From Powellomyces hirtus (Eukaryota > Chytridiomycota > Chytridiomycetes > Spizellomycetales > Powellomycetaceae), in the NCBI GenBank assembly GCA_025526995.1, contig JAHLKG010000004.1, positions 1,240,001 through 1,304,000 of the forward strand: DNA of 64,000 nt, written 5' to 3'. Below are positions 30,917 through 43,618 of this stretch, piece by piece (the first letter of the stretch is position 1; each line of letters starts with the position of its first letter). The notes beneath the pieces were generated by a model. The model did not search any database, was not told the origin of the DNA, and worked only from the letters and a program-made list of their open reading frames with translations. A program made the position numbers and the translations under genes.

Positions 30917-33900
30917 TGTCACAAGGTTGTCGAAATGCCTCTATTGCGCTCTGGCGAGGATGACCTGTACGGGAAAAAAACCGGCTGCTCCAATCCCCTT
31001 TATTGGCGGGTATACTGGTGCTGAGAGACGCTGCTTTGAAGTTTGCAAATAACTTGTTGAATAAAAAAGAGAATACAGTGGAAGAAATCGTCTATTGGCA
31101 CACCAGCGCGCATGTCAGCCCTCGTTTGTCGCAAACCCCATCATCACATCCATCTGCCAGAACCGGCCACTACGGCTCCTAAAAGCTCCAAAGCGGTTGC
31201 TTTGTGCAAGGCTTTTTCAAGGTCGTTTGACGATTTTAGTTAGACGAACTGACGGGGCGGCAGCAGACTTTTGTCCGCACGTAAAAAAAAATTCTCCATG
31301 TGTGCAACGCCCTCGGGTGACAAGAAACGCGCATAACGATGAACCGCAGCGACTGCGCCGGGCGCATCGAGAGGCGTGGAGTGGATGGAATAAAATGGCC
31401 GGGCCTGGCTGATGTTCCACATTTGGCATTAATGCCGGGAGTACATACGGGCACACGGCTACAGTTGCTGTCGTTAAAGAGGATGGCCGAGAAAGCCGTA
31501 CCTTATCAGCAGATCGAATCCACGCTTACTCGGTTTCCGATGTAGCAGAAATGCTGTCCTACTTTTATCAATCAAAGACTTATCCCTATCTTCAAAACAA
31601 CCGTGATTAGGTTTCGCGGCTCCGATGGGGCAAAACAACGTGCCGCGAGCGTCTGTTGACAACAAACTGCAAATGGGGATCCAGACTGCGGCATTGCAAC
31701 GTCAGTCCCTTTTGGTGGCTACCGTTAGAACCCACGGTAGCAAGACAATCTGTTCGATCGCAGGAATCTCAAATTTTTTCTGTTTGAGATCGACGATGTC
31801 GACGATGATGGCCGTTTGGTCTGGAAGCGTGTGTCACCCGAATTAAACACGTTTTCTCATTTTAGGTCTGGCTTCTGGACCGAGACCGCGAATTGGCCGC
31901 AAGAATGAGTCATTCGCCGGCCAAACGTCACATCACCTCATTATTCTAGGCGCCTTTTGCAACCCACGGGTCTTTCCATAATATGCCAAAGCCCAACGAA
32001 CGCGTCGCGCGCGCGGTCGTCAACTCCTGTGGGATTGATTACACAAGGGCCGGACACAGCTACCACCCACCCATTCTCTCTTTCAACGTGGAGACACTAA
32101 TGAAGGGTTCAGACTGAGCCCTTTCATATGTATAGTACAAGTAATCAATCATCAGATTACTTGTATGCACTGACAGATGCACAAATTGATGTTGCCCATC
32201 CCATCCCTCCCACGGAAGCAAAAGGGCACCATTTGTACTGCAGTCTCTTATTGTATTGCATCATCGATGTTCAGATCTCTCCTGTGCAAGGCCAGACCCA
32301 TGGACAACCCAACAGGTTTCACAAAGCCGTGTGCCCGCTTATTGAATCCGTCGGGACGGGTATTCAAAAATGATCCATAGCAACCCATGGGAAGTCCAGA
32401 AGGCTGAAAGGCAGCTTGCTTGGTCTCTCGCTTTTTTGGTGTGAATGACAAGACCGGAAACACATACTATAGCGCAAGGGAAGGAACGCGCGTAAGAGGA
32501 CTTCTGGGAACGTGCGGCGCGGAACCCTAATTTTTCATTTTGCCCCACCCTGGGCTTGCTCTGTGCGGCTGTGCCCGTTCCTTCCATTTTATGCAGGCAT
32601 GTGGCCGGGTCTGGTGATCTTAATTGATGACTTGATGACGTTGAGGTCCCAAAAACGTGGAATCAAGGGAGCGTCCCTGCGGGTCCCCATTCAAGATTTG
32701 CCTATTACGCAGATGGAAGATCATGGACCTTCAGAAGGGGGGCAGCAGGGGGACACAAAGTCCGGAGACACCGGCATTGGTTACTGGGAATTTCCTGCTT
32801 CTGTACCCACGCAAGTCATACAAGTTGGCCGGGTGTGAATGAATGAAAGGAACGACTCAATAATTCGATGACAAGTAATGATGTATGCCCTAGTTTGTAC
32901 GCCCACCGGCGACCCGGTAGCGTCATCGTGTGGAAGGGACGGGAGGGAGAAAAGGAGGGAGGGGCTCATTTTAATCTGTCCACCGCATGTGTCCATCGCA
33001 TCCGATGAAGAGACAGGGATCCTAGCTGAGGGATGATGAGGGATCCCATCGAAAATACATTCAGGGTTCAAAACAAATAATTCAAAGGGTGTGGGTAATT
33101 GATTTGATTTCAAGTTGATTTAACTGGATCCAAGAAAATCAAACCGCGCGCTTTTCGCCTTTGGTCCCTTTGACTCAATTCCCCTCCATTTCGCCACCAT
33201 TGGGGGTCCTTCTTTGGCCCATACAATATCCATCCCCCCACACAACAACACAATAATACGCTGTTTGAGGAACAAAAAGGAACAAAGGTCTACTGACCGA
33301 GTGAGTGCCATCCTCCTCCATCCGCTCCTTGTTCCTTCCTTTTCCCCCCTCGCTCGTTTGTCCGCGGGGGGTAAGCGGCAACCCCGGGCATCGTCATCAT
33401 CGCGTTTCCCCACCGGCCACCTAAAACCGTCGGTTTTTGCAACTATACAATAGTAACCAGCACGCACGAGCAATCCGCCCAGCCTCTTGTCTGGTCTGTT
33501 CTGTCAGTCTCTATCTGTCTGTCTAGGCTCCATCGAAACAGACAGACACGCTTTTGAGGGTCTGGAGCGGCAGCCTCGTACTAATCGCCCTCCTCAGGCT
33601 CCTTTGCTTCGATTCGCCTTACCGTCTGTCTGCCCACGGGTTTGAAAAGGTGTTTGCTTTTCCCATTGATTGATTGTACGCTTTGCGGGCGCCATACATT
33701 ACTGTGTACCCCGCCGATCATACAAATACCCTGCGTTCGCCTCGCTCCCTCCCCCCAGCACTACACCTGCCTCCACCTCATCCTCACGCACTCGCCCACG
33801 CACGGCACGCGCAATTCAGGAACCCCCCCGTCCTATATACCCACGCGTGTTGGTTCCCTCTCGCCCTCTACCTTTCTCGTTCCCTGTTGCTGTTGCTGCT

Positions 33901-34080
33901 GTGCTGCGCAAACGCGACGAACTCACATCGTCACATACACGCGAGAACGACGTTCTCCCTTTCTCTCAAATCCCATTCTGCACCACACCCACAACGGCGA
34001 CCTTCGACGACGGCGACGACAGAGGGTTTCACAACCGCGCGTGATTCCCCATTCCTTTCCTTTCCCCGCACAAGCAAGCC
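30917..34080. other. 3.2-kb intergenic region between TRP-like gene and PSK-type kinase
   Basis: These divergent genes share this region. It contains perfect hairpins at 32136-32165 (11-bp arms), 31767-31791 (8-bp arms) and 31718-31741 (7-bp arms), and TCTGTCTGT repeats around 33513-33546 that also form an inverted repeat. The last 500 bp are C/T-rich and probably form the 5' UTR of the kinase. No coding gene was recognised. Confidence 0.4.
32136..32165. other. Perfect 11-bp inverted repeat
   Basis: TACAAGTAATC (32136-32146) and GATTACTTGTA (32155-32165) are exact reverse complements with an 8-nt spacer. It could be a dimeric transcription-factor site or an RNA hairpin. Confidence 0.6.
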
Positions 34081-35779
34081 ATGTTCGAGCCACAGTCCCA
34101 CCACATCCTATCGCTCCCAGGGTCCGCGTCCGGGTATTCCCACCCGCTGGCCCAGCAGCAACCACCCTCGCCTTCTTCCACACAGCAACCGCTGCAGGCT
34201 CGGCGGTTGTTTGCCGACCTTCCCAACTTTTCTGAGCTGGCCACCTACGGCAACAGCCAGGCGTCCAACGGGGCGGCTCGAGCCACCTGCTCTGGGAACT
34301 ACCATGCTACCAATCCTACTGCCTTGAAAATTGTCACGAATGCTTCCGTGCCTCCGCGCTGCCCGACCTCTTCTGGTCGTTCCAAGCCCGCTGGTCTCAT
34401 GGTTTCGACTATCAACCTTCCCCCGCCTTCCGGGCCACCGCCAAACAGGCCCTTGCCACCGAGGCCTGTCCCCGTTCCCGGCCAGCACTATGGCAGGGAT
34501 GCAGCTTCCACCGGGAGCTCCCAGAGCCACCAGCATCAACAACAGCGCAATGTCAAGAAATTCGCTGCTGCTCAAGCCGCGTATCCATCGCCGGACAATC
34601 TCCCCGCCGTGCAACCTGCATCCATGGCAGCTCGCTATCTGACCCGTCATCAGATCCATTCTGTCTTTGCAAGCCGCTACACCATTGATCAAGAACTCGG
34701 TTCAGGCGGTTTCGGATTCGTCTGCTCGGCTGTTTCCCACGCTGATGGACAAGAAGTTGCCGTCAAATTTATCCTCAAGTCCAAGGTTCCTGCGCAAGGC
34801 TGGGCTCGAGACTCTGAGCTGGGCGTCGTGCCCATGGAGGTCTTCATGTTGAAGAATATTTCGCACACGAACATTATCAAATACCTAGACTTTTACGAGG
34901 ACATGACCTTCTTCTATCTCGTGACCGAATTGCATGGCGCACCATGGACTTCAAGCCGCACCGATCTTCACACGCAATCCTTGCCGGCGCAGCTTATTCA
35001 TCCTTCAGATCAGCACAGCAACCATCTGCTGCCGTCACCAGTCACTCCAGGAAATTTCTTCAACGAGGACATTGCACGGGCAGGACCCGGCGGCCTCGTC
35101 TCCACTTCGCCCACCAGTATCACCATGCCATACAGTCAATCCGGGCCACGATCTCCACCGCCATCCCCAATGATGCCCAAGCTCTCCCGCCGTCCATCAA
35201 TGGATCTCTTTGAGTGCATTGAGCAGCACGACCGCCTCACCGAGCCTCAAGCCCGATGCGTGTTTGGTCAGATCATTTCGGCCATTCGCCACCTCCATTC
35301 GCTCGGCGTGGTGCATCGCGACATCAAGGACGAGAACATCCTCGTCAACGAGTCATTCCATGTCAAGCTCATCGACTTTGGTAGCGCGGCTTTCATACCA
35401 CAACCTCCGTCCGGCAAACTCTTTGATCGTTTCCTCGGGTATGTTTCAGATCACGCATCTCTGTTTGCTCTCTCAGATTCTAATTCAACTTTATATCTAT
35501 AGAACGATCCAATACGCTTCGCCCGAGATTCTAAAAGGCGAAAAGTACCGTGGTCCAGAAGCCGAGGTGTGGGCATTGGGATGCTGTCTCTACATCATGC
35601 TCAACGGTGAAGTACCGTTTACGACGCCCCAACAAGCCGCCAGCCAGCCCTACACCTTCCCCAAACACGGCCTGTCGGCCAGCTGCATCAACCTCCTCGA
35701 TGCCATGCTGCACAAGAAACCATCCCGGCGTCCGACCGTCCTTGATGTCGCTGAGCACCCCTGGTTGAGAGACATATAG
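34081..35779 (+). CDS. PAS-kinase-type (PSK) serine/threonine protein kinase
   Basis: Exons 34081-35438 and 35503-35779 (intron 64 nt, GTATGT...CTATAG) give 544 residues. The first 195 residues are Pro/Gln/Ser-rich and show no PAS domain. The kinase domain follows: ELGSGGFGFV glycine loop, AVKFILK Lys, catalytic VVHRDIKDENIL, LIDFGSAAF (DFG), and YASPEILKGEKYRGPEAEVWALG. RDIKDEN, DFGSA and GPEAEVWALG are hallmarks of PAS kinase. Between TELHGAPW and SMDLFECIEQH lies an insert of about 90 residues. Fungal Psk kinases carry an insert at the same point. In yeast PSKs phosphorylate Ugp1 and glycogen synthase and steer glucose use. The glycogenin gene next door, convergent, fits that pathway. Substrates here are inferred only. 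Confidence 0.85.
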
Positions 35780-37105
35780 CCGCATGCCATTCACTCTGTC
35801 TCCACCCATGGTCTGCCTCACCCCATCTGCTGCGCGATAAAGACCGACTGCACCCCACTCTGTGCCGACCCACACCTCGTATACCCACTTCTGCCTTCCG
35901 CCTCTCCCTTCCCGCGTCAGACCCTTCCCTCCTTTTGTGACTCCCCGCAACCAACCTCCGTATGTACATAGGACACGGTTACCAAACACTCCCACGGCCT
36001 CTTGTTCCCCCTTTTTTTCCTGTTTGCCTTTTCGACCCCTTTTCTGTACGATACTGTTGAGTCGATTCCACGGCGTGGCGGGGAGCAATGACATGGCGTG
36101 CGTGCACCATTCTTCACCCTCGCTGCCGTTTTGATGTGATATACTACCGGCCCCTTTCGTTTATACCCTTTTCTTTTTGTACAAACCCCGCTCCTTCCCA
36201 TTACTTTCCTGCCCTTTCGCCTCTTTCCTTTTTTTCCCATGACTTGAGAAACAATAATAAAAAAAAAAATGACAACGCTCGTTTTGTTCTTGAAGGCTTG
36301 TAAAATTTGCTTTGTGGCTTCGTTTTTCAGAAGCAGGGGTTTTTTCTAGTTCCCATGTTTTCTCCGCTCCTCTGGCCCAACAAAACGGATTTTTACGTCA
36401 GTGTATATGTATCTATTCATGTCTTGAACGCATTGTATTCGAAATCAGAAAACAGGAAACGGAGAGGTGAGGTTCCAGTTGATGAGTGCATTGTCTTGTC
36501 GCTGTTACACAACCGAACCCATCACCTGCGGCGCGACAATCCGTGTCGAGAGCGAAAAGCTCCTTGTTTCCAATACTCGAAAACTTTTGAACGGCAAAAG
36601 GGAGTCATGCGGAAAGGGTCCATCTTTTCACCGTTCTGCCACCAGCAACTTGAAGGAGACTCGGAAAACGCGGCGCTCAGAAATCCACGCGACAGAAAAT
36701 AAAAGACCATACCCATCAAAATCATCACACACCGAGCTGCTGATATTCCAGCTGAAACCGTCTCCATCAATGCGCGGGGCGCTCCACACAAAAAGTAGAG
36801 GGACAAGCGACAAGCAACAAAAAAAAAGAGTGTGGGAGGACAAGGACAATGTAGTGTCTACATACAGCCAAGCCAACATCAGAGAAACCACAGAGGGGAG
36901 AAAACAGGGGGAAAGGCGAGTAGAAATTTATGTAGGATAATGTTTTTTTGCCAGCTGAATCAGAGTCACGTCCTGAAAGTTCGTGAGCCCGACGGCGGTC
37001 ATAGGGAAGAGAGAGGGACGAGGTAGCATAGCGGTAAAGGGATGAGGGATGGCAGGACCCATGTTTTCCGTCCATTGTGAACATTTTATCGGGTATGCAG
37101 CGGCG
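35780..37105. other. Intergenic, convergent 3' ends of PSK-type kinase and glycogenin
   Basis: About 1.3 kb holding two facing 3' UTRs. A candidate polyadenylation stretch for the kinase mRNA, AACAATAATAAAAAAAA, lies at 36251-36267. No supported reading frame was found. Confidence 0.4.
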
Positions 37106-39041
37106 CTACACTAGGGCAGGGACAAGGGAAGAGAATGGGCTGGGGTTAGGACCAAGAGTGATTGGGGAATGGCACTGGGCGGGGACTTACCAAGGGCGCC
37201 GGGAGCAGTACTGTGAGTTTTGTTATTCTTTTGGGTTTTGCTGCCTGGACTGGTGGCCGCGTGGTGAGGGACCGGGGCCGCGATATGTTTTTCGACGGAC
37301 TTCTGGGAGCCCCGGGATGCAGAACGAGGTCGTGGGGCCTTGAGGCTCTGCACAAACAATTCCTGGTCCGCGTCTTCATTCCACACGCGGTCATCCTCCA
37401 TCTCGTCTTCGTCACCATCGTTGTCGGCTTCGCTGTCCGAGAACGCGGCGGGACTCCCCAGTGCGGTGGTGTGCAGATCAGTGTTGTTCTTGTGCCAGTG
37501 CGCGCCGGCGCCGCCGGGAGTGCCATGGTTGTTTCCTGGCGTCTCAACCAAATGGGCGGCAACGGGACCCAGTTCGTCCTGGTTCCAGCCAACGCGGTAG
37601 TTGCCCAGATCGCTTGGAGGAGCGGGTCCATTGTGGTGCTGTGACATTTCCTGCTCAAACTCGACAAAGGACGGCCGGCGCTGGTTGCTGGGTGCACTGT
37701 CGGGCGACACGGGGGTCAAGTTCACTTCGGCATTTGGGAAAAGCGCTGTTGGCTGTTCCGTCTCGAAGAAGACTGCATCCGAGTCGTCTTGCGTGGCGCG
37801 GTAGGTGACCACAAAAGGCGTGGGAGTCATCGAGAACGTGCTGCGAACGGGAGAAGCTTCGTGTTCGTTCCACGAGACGCGGTAATTGGAGAACTCCATA
37901 TCGTTGTCGCTCTGTGGACCACCGCTTCCTGGAACCGATCGCGAAGATCCTGGGTTGTATGCAGTATTGTTTCCACTAGACGTCCAGTTGTTGTGTTGCT
38001 ACAAGAACAGATACATTGAAATTGAATATTGCTACAAGTGGAACCGAACAAGACGTTTTCAATTCAGAAATACTTACGACAGTAGGTTTCTGGGTGGGGG
38101 TGGCCGTTTGCTGAGATCCTGATGACTTGTAGACATGCTTCACAGCATCGTAGAAATTCCACCATCTGCTTAGGAATTGCTGCATTGGTCCATCCCTACC
38201 GCTGTTACATTAGGAATAGAAGCATGCGACGTATAAGAAAGCCGTCAATTGCGGACCTCAATATTGCCGTAGAACCAACTCACCCAACAACGCTGTCACT
38301 AGGCTCACGAGAGGATGTCCAAGGTTTGTTGGTGCCAATGAAATGAACAGCCGAAATGTCATTCGCAAAGTGAACCAAAGCTGGGAGATACGAGTAAAAG
38401 GAGGTGGGCGTGACATTGTAGGTAAACGGCAAGCGCGCAGTGCGATGGGGAGGGGAACCGGGGCGTGCGACGCCGGAAGCCCATCCAGAAAAGTAGTCGT
38501 TCAGCAAGCCCTGATCGCCTCCATCGAAACTGCCAGTGGTGGCAGCCATGCGCACCAAGCCCTGGAAAACGTCAAGGCGAGGTTTGCAGACAAACACGCC
38601 CGAGTTGAAGCAGTCGGGCCATCCGATATCCGGGGCGGCGGCAAAAACTACATCCTCCTGGAGGTAATCGAACAGGGCATCCACATTCCGGGTTATCATG
38701 ACATCTGCGTCCATGAAAGCGACCTTGTCGCAGCCAGTGACCTGCGGGTTGAAGACGTGCAATTTCGTGTACGTCACGTCCAACTCTGCGCGACCCAAGA
38801 GGGCCAGGTTGTTCGCGTCAGATGAGCGCAACATGGGAACAGTGATGACCTGGTCAAAGGCCTGCTCCAGGGCGGATCGGGCACCGCTCGAAAGTGCATT
38901 TTCGGGCACAAGGCAGATCAGTGGGCAGCGGGTGATGGTGGCGCGAAGAGAGGATGCCAGCACGAGCGCGCCGGGAAGATACGAGTCGGACGTGAGAAGC
39001 GTTGCATACGCATTGCGGTTGTTACTGGTGGTGCCAGGCAT
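37106..39041 (-). CDS. Glycogenin (GT8 self-glucosylating glycogen primer), 4 exons
   Basis: Exons 39041-38284, 38201-38078, 37998-37191 and 37110-37106 give 564 residues. The last exon carries only two coding bases and the stop. The GT8 domain shows YATLLTSDSYLPGALVLASS at the N-terminus, DADVMITRNVDALFD (the DxD metal site), FNSGVFVCKP, GDQGLLNDYF and HFIGTNKPW. The glucosylated Tyr of animal glycogenin has no obvious counterpart that I could assign. The C-terminal 300 residues are disordered and acidic. They repeat the motif NYRVSWNEHE / NYRVGWNQDE, which may be the glycogen-synthase contact that glycogenins carry at their end. The protein starts glycogen particles in the cytosol. I chose the ATG at 39041; an in-frame one at 39074 has no family match. 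Confidence 0.9.
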
Positions 39042-41323
39042 GGCAAGATGTCGTCGAGTATGTCTCGCGGTCAAAGATGGGATTCTCGAAGGGACACTAA
39101 TGGCCTATTGCAGTCTGAGCGGAGATGTCACAAACAGAGGCAAGATGGGGCACACGTCAGTTTGTTATAACAAGGTTCTCTGTCCAACGGGAGGCATTTC
39201 CCACGACGAATAGAGACTCTTTTGTGTTTACCTGTTCCAATGGATGATTGAGGGAATGAGGGAGAGCAGACGAAGATACTGAGAAGCAAGTGATATTTTC
39301 ACTGAAAAGGCGATGCGGAATATACGATGGAGAGAAAGAAAAGCGGGGTAGGGGATTGGTGATTGGGGGGGTTGGTTGGTTTTGTACAAACAAGGGGAGA
39401 CAGGGGGGGAGGGGACGGGTGGGAACAAAACCGAGGGGGTTACGGATGCACGGAAGCAACTGCGAAAAATAAAAAAGCCCAAACCCAAGAAGACTATCGA
39501 TGATGATGATAAATAAACAGGACGAGGGAAGGAAAGTTACGCGCGCGTCATCGTCGGCAAGATGCATTTGTGGGTTAGGCGTTTTCGCGCGCGCGCTCGC
39601 TCAGGTGCTTGTCGTTCGTGAGTGGGGTGGGTGGGTGCGTGCTGCCAATGGCCAGCAAACAAACGTTGAACAAACGTCGTCCCATGTCCCCCCCCCCCCC
39701 CCCCCCCCCGCACCATGCCGGTGGAGATTCGGCATGTTGCCAATCCCAGGAGTCTGTGTGTGCAACAGCACAGGATTAGTTGGTGTGGATGTAACCCAGG
39801 GACCAACCCTTGTGCAACATGCATTCTCTCACATTGTGTTTCCCAACTGAGACTCGGCTGGCTCTTGTTCAATTCAAGAAGCAAACCCACCCGTACATCG
39901 GCCGAATGGAAAAACCCAGGTTCCTCGGTGTGATTCCCCTAGAACGTTCACGAACGCAAAGGTGCCTTGTCGAGTGACGTAGATAGATGGCTTGTGGGGG
40001 CAGCCAACAGCCTGGGAAAGCTTCTATTTACAAGGCAACACGATGCCTATCCTTAGTATTGTTCTATCTTCTTGCTCCGCTAACCCACAGTCGTCAAGTG
40101 AACACGTGGATTGGGAATTCAGAGGCGAATCCCCCTCTTTAAGACAAAGGTCATTGGGATGGGATGCTCACGAGATGACTCGAAGGTGACAAGGGCATTC
40201 ATTGATGAGCGCGTTCGAATGAAAGCCGCACTTGCTGACGTGAGCGATAATATTAGGATGCACGTGAATGGCCTACATGGGATAATCGATCTGAATGAAA
40301 AGGCACGCGCGTACTATTGTACTATATATTCCTTCACTTCACAGAAAGAAAAGAAGGAAAGGACAAACAGACAGACAGCTCGCCCACGTTTTCTCGACTT
40401 GTTTCCCTCCGTCGTCGTCGTCGTCGTCGTCGTCGAGCTGTTACTTACTATTCTAGATAGCACTACTACTACTTTCTTTTCTCCCCTTGTATTACCTACT
40501 TCCTCTTTCTCACACTCTCTCAACTACCTTCACTCAAAAGTCGGCTCCTCGGCTATACTTACCCCTCCCTCCCTCACGTTTCATACATTCCCAGCCAGCC
40601 ACTTTCCGTTGCCGCCCCCTTTCGCCGCCGTGGACTAATCGTCTTCCCCCCATTCCATCGACACCCACTCCCTTGCGCAACCACCTACATTCCACACTCA
40701 ATTCTCTCCACCTTGCTCTTTGACTGGTCTCTAGTCAGCTGCCCCAACCCCAACGAAGTTCACAACCTGTCAACCGCTTTGACAGTTTTCGCCTTCCCCG
40801 ACTTCATTCTGCCTCCTGCCTTTCAGCGTCACAGTACCCAGGCGGTTTCAAAAAAAGCTTGCTAGGACTCTTCCGGACGGAATCACTACTCATTTGGAGC
40901 GCCTGCATTCTGCAAACACGACAAGAAAAAGAAAAAAGTTGCGCAGAAATCCCTCTACCGCACACACCTTACACCACCACCATTGGGAACACCTCGTCGG
41001 GTTCCATTCTTTGTCACCGTCGCTTATACAAACACACAAAGTTCCTATTAACCCAGCCCGGAAACGACTTGAACGGGCGCACCTCTGCAAAACTCTCTAC
41101 GACACAAAAAAAGGGTCCAACTCTCCACTGCTCTGGTCGTTCCTTCTCACGTTTCTCCCCGACTTTTACCGAGCGTAGCAAACCCACTGGCGGACCGTCT
41201 CACCATTTCCCCATCAATCCTTCCGCCCACGACAGCAACGCAGCAGTTTGCTTGAAACGGTTCGGCGCCCGGATTATCCAGTTGCCGTGACCGTTTTTGG
41301 AGAGTCACACCCCTTCTTGGCTC
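39042..41323. other. 2.3-kb divergent intergenic region, glycogenin / vasculin-like
   Basis: This holds both promoters and a long C/T-rich leader before the plus-strand gene. It contains a run of 22 C at 39688-39709, a GCGCGCGCGC stretch near 39587, and a GTC repeat at about 40412-40435. No reading frame is supported. Confidence 0.4.
39688..39709. repeat. Poly-C tract, 22 nt
   Basis: 22 consecutive C residues, G-quadruplex-capable on the minus strand, lie about 650 bp upstream of the glycogenin start codon. Confidence 0.9.
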
Positions 41324-43618
41324 ATGGACAGGGTTTTCGCCCCTCGATGGTCTACTAACGGCCCAGCGGGCGCATCCAACAGTGGAAGCAATGGCGCCAA
41401 TCGCTCACGCACCGCCACCACCACTGCTACCACCGCCACCACCATCACCGGTAGCGCGGGAGGCACAACACGGACGAACGGGTTCCAAGGTCAGCCCCGA
41501 CCAAGAACCTCCAGTGCCTCATCCACTTTAGGCTCTCTGGGAACCAAGGACATCGTTTTGGGTCCGGGCGGAGGATTTGGACGACCGCTGGGGTCAGTCA
41601 GTAGCCACGGTTCGACTGGATCTCTAGGTAGTGCTGCTGGCCATGCAGTCGCGACAGGCAACCTCCAGCAGTCATCTAGAAAGAATGAAAAGCGGGAGAG
41701 GAACGTGTCACAAAACGGATACATTCCCCTCTCTGCATGGAGAGGCCCCTCATCCTCTAATGGATCGTCCACTCTGGGAGGACCGTCATCTTCAGCCAGC
41801 GGTGCATCTGCTCGTCAGCAACCCTGGCCGCAGCTCAACTCGGCAACCTTGGGCACGTTCTCCAAACCCATCGTTACCCCTCCTGCAGTAGAGCCCTCAT
41901 CACCCACTGATTCTTCCGGAAAGGAGACTAGTTCTGAAGTCCCAGTCTCCTTTGAGAACAATTTTGTAAGTCTTGATTTGAGGTGTCCAGAGCGCTGTAA
42001 GCAATATTTTTTAACATCCTCCTCCTTTTCGTTACGTATTTCAGCCGTCTCTGGGTGGTGGAATAACGGTCCCGTCAAAGGCGTCGAGCTCGGGAGTCGC
42101 AGGAAAGGCCGCCAAACCAAAGGTCGCTTGGGGAAAAGCCGACGTGGTCTCCATTGTTGCTTCCCATACCGGAAACGGGACCAAATCCGAGCAAGATGTG
42201 GATTCCGCGGCGGATGACGAGGAGGCGGCGGAGATTGCCAGGTTGAAGGCGCTGATTCCCAGATTGGACAAGCCGAAAATGCATGGAAAGGGCATGGCCG
42301 CCATCCGTGAAAGGAGCAAGGTACGCAAATTCATAGGCTCTCATGCCGACATTATATGTTTCGGACAAAAGAGCGTTCGACTCATATCAGGCGCTTGGTC
42401 TTGTAGTCCGTGTCCGCTGTCCGAGTACCCTTCTCTGGCCTCAATGGACGTTCGGCAACAGTGTCGACAACAGGAATGGCCAACGGACGACCATCGATCC
42501 TGTCGAAACCCACACAAATGGGATCCAATGGGTCACAACCGATGCTGATTTCCAATCGACCAAAGTTGCGGAGCACGATGAAGGCATCGCCACGATCAAA
42601 GCATGGCTTTCCTCAGGCATCGGAAGACAAGAACACCGAGGCGGCTACCAGTCCCGTGGACATTGGCGACATTGGCGAACCTTCCTGTTCGGATCAAATA
42701 GACGCATCCAGCTCGGAAACTTCTCGGGGCAGCAGCACCAACGGGGAAGACTTGTCGGATTGCGATGCTGTCGAGTCGTCGACCGAAGCCTTTCAGCAAC
42801 AGGAGGAATCACCGCGGCATGAGAAGGAGAAGGTGGAGCTGGTTGCCCGGCAAGAGGCTGGCATTTTTGATCTGGACTGTGCCAGCGAAGAGGCACCATT
42901 GCCTGTGGTCACAACCTCGGAACAGGTTTTGTCCAGCTGGTCTTCTCGCAGCACCACCCCTGGACCCAGCACGCCCGATTCGGACAATACGCATCGTGCG
43001 CGCACGCGATCATCATCGCGAGACTTGGGATCCGACTCGCACGACGACTCGGACCGCTCCAGCAGCCATGTGCCTTCCACTGTCGTGGGCAGTTACACGA
43101 CCCAGTCTGCGATCGCGCTGCCCCGCCCTGCGCCGTACGAGTCGACGTTCCAATACTCGGCCTCGCTTGAGAAGGAGGAATCGTTCCTGCGGACTCTGGG
43201 CTGGGACAGATCGGCGTATTACGACAGTGACGTGGACGAGAGCGAGTTTGTGATCACTCAAGAGGAGAAGGAGGAGTTTTTCAAGGGATATGCGCGTTTG
43301 TTGGGCGCCAGCAACGGAAACGGCAATAACAATGACGGCAACAGCAACAATACCAGCCACCCGAATGACCTCAGCAACAACAACAATGCGAACAAGGACA
43401 TTGACTTTGAGTCACACTTTTACGAGAACTCGTACAGGAACATGCAACATCAGCAACAGCAGCGACGGTACGAGGTTCCTGCTCAGTCTCGACATGTGAG
43501 ATTGTTGGATACGACGGGCGATGCACCTGTCTTGGGCGGCACGTCTGCACGTTTCCCAAGCGCTGTCGGCACGGGACCCGTGGCGCCTCTGTTCTCTCGC
43601 CGTTTTACTGCATTTTGA
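41324..43618 (+). CDS. Vasculin (GPBP1)-like protein, 3 exons
   Basis: Exons 41324-41965, 42045-42320 and 42407-43618 join at phase 0 to 709 residues, mostly disordered and Ser/Thr/Asn-rich. Three short conserved spots suggest the vasculin family. The first is MDRVFAPRWSTN at the start (animal vasculin begins with a comparable FAPAWL). The second is NNFPSLGGG at the first exon junction, followed by KVAWGK. The third is the C-terminal module EKEESFLRTLGWDRSAYYDSDVDES...TQEEKEEFF, like the vasculin E..LL..MGW...LTE.E...F module. Vasculin proteins are nuclear and linked to transcription. The rest of the protein has no recognisable domain, so the call rests on these motifs. Confidence 0.6.

Noticed and set aside
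4220..30990. Shared AAAAACCGGCTGCTC near 4234 and 30978
   Set aside because: A single 15-mer in 64 kb can occur by chance, and the flanks do not extend the match.
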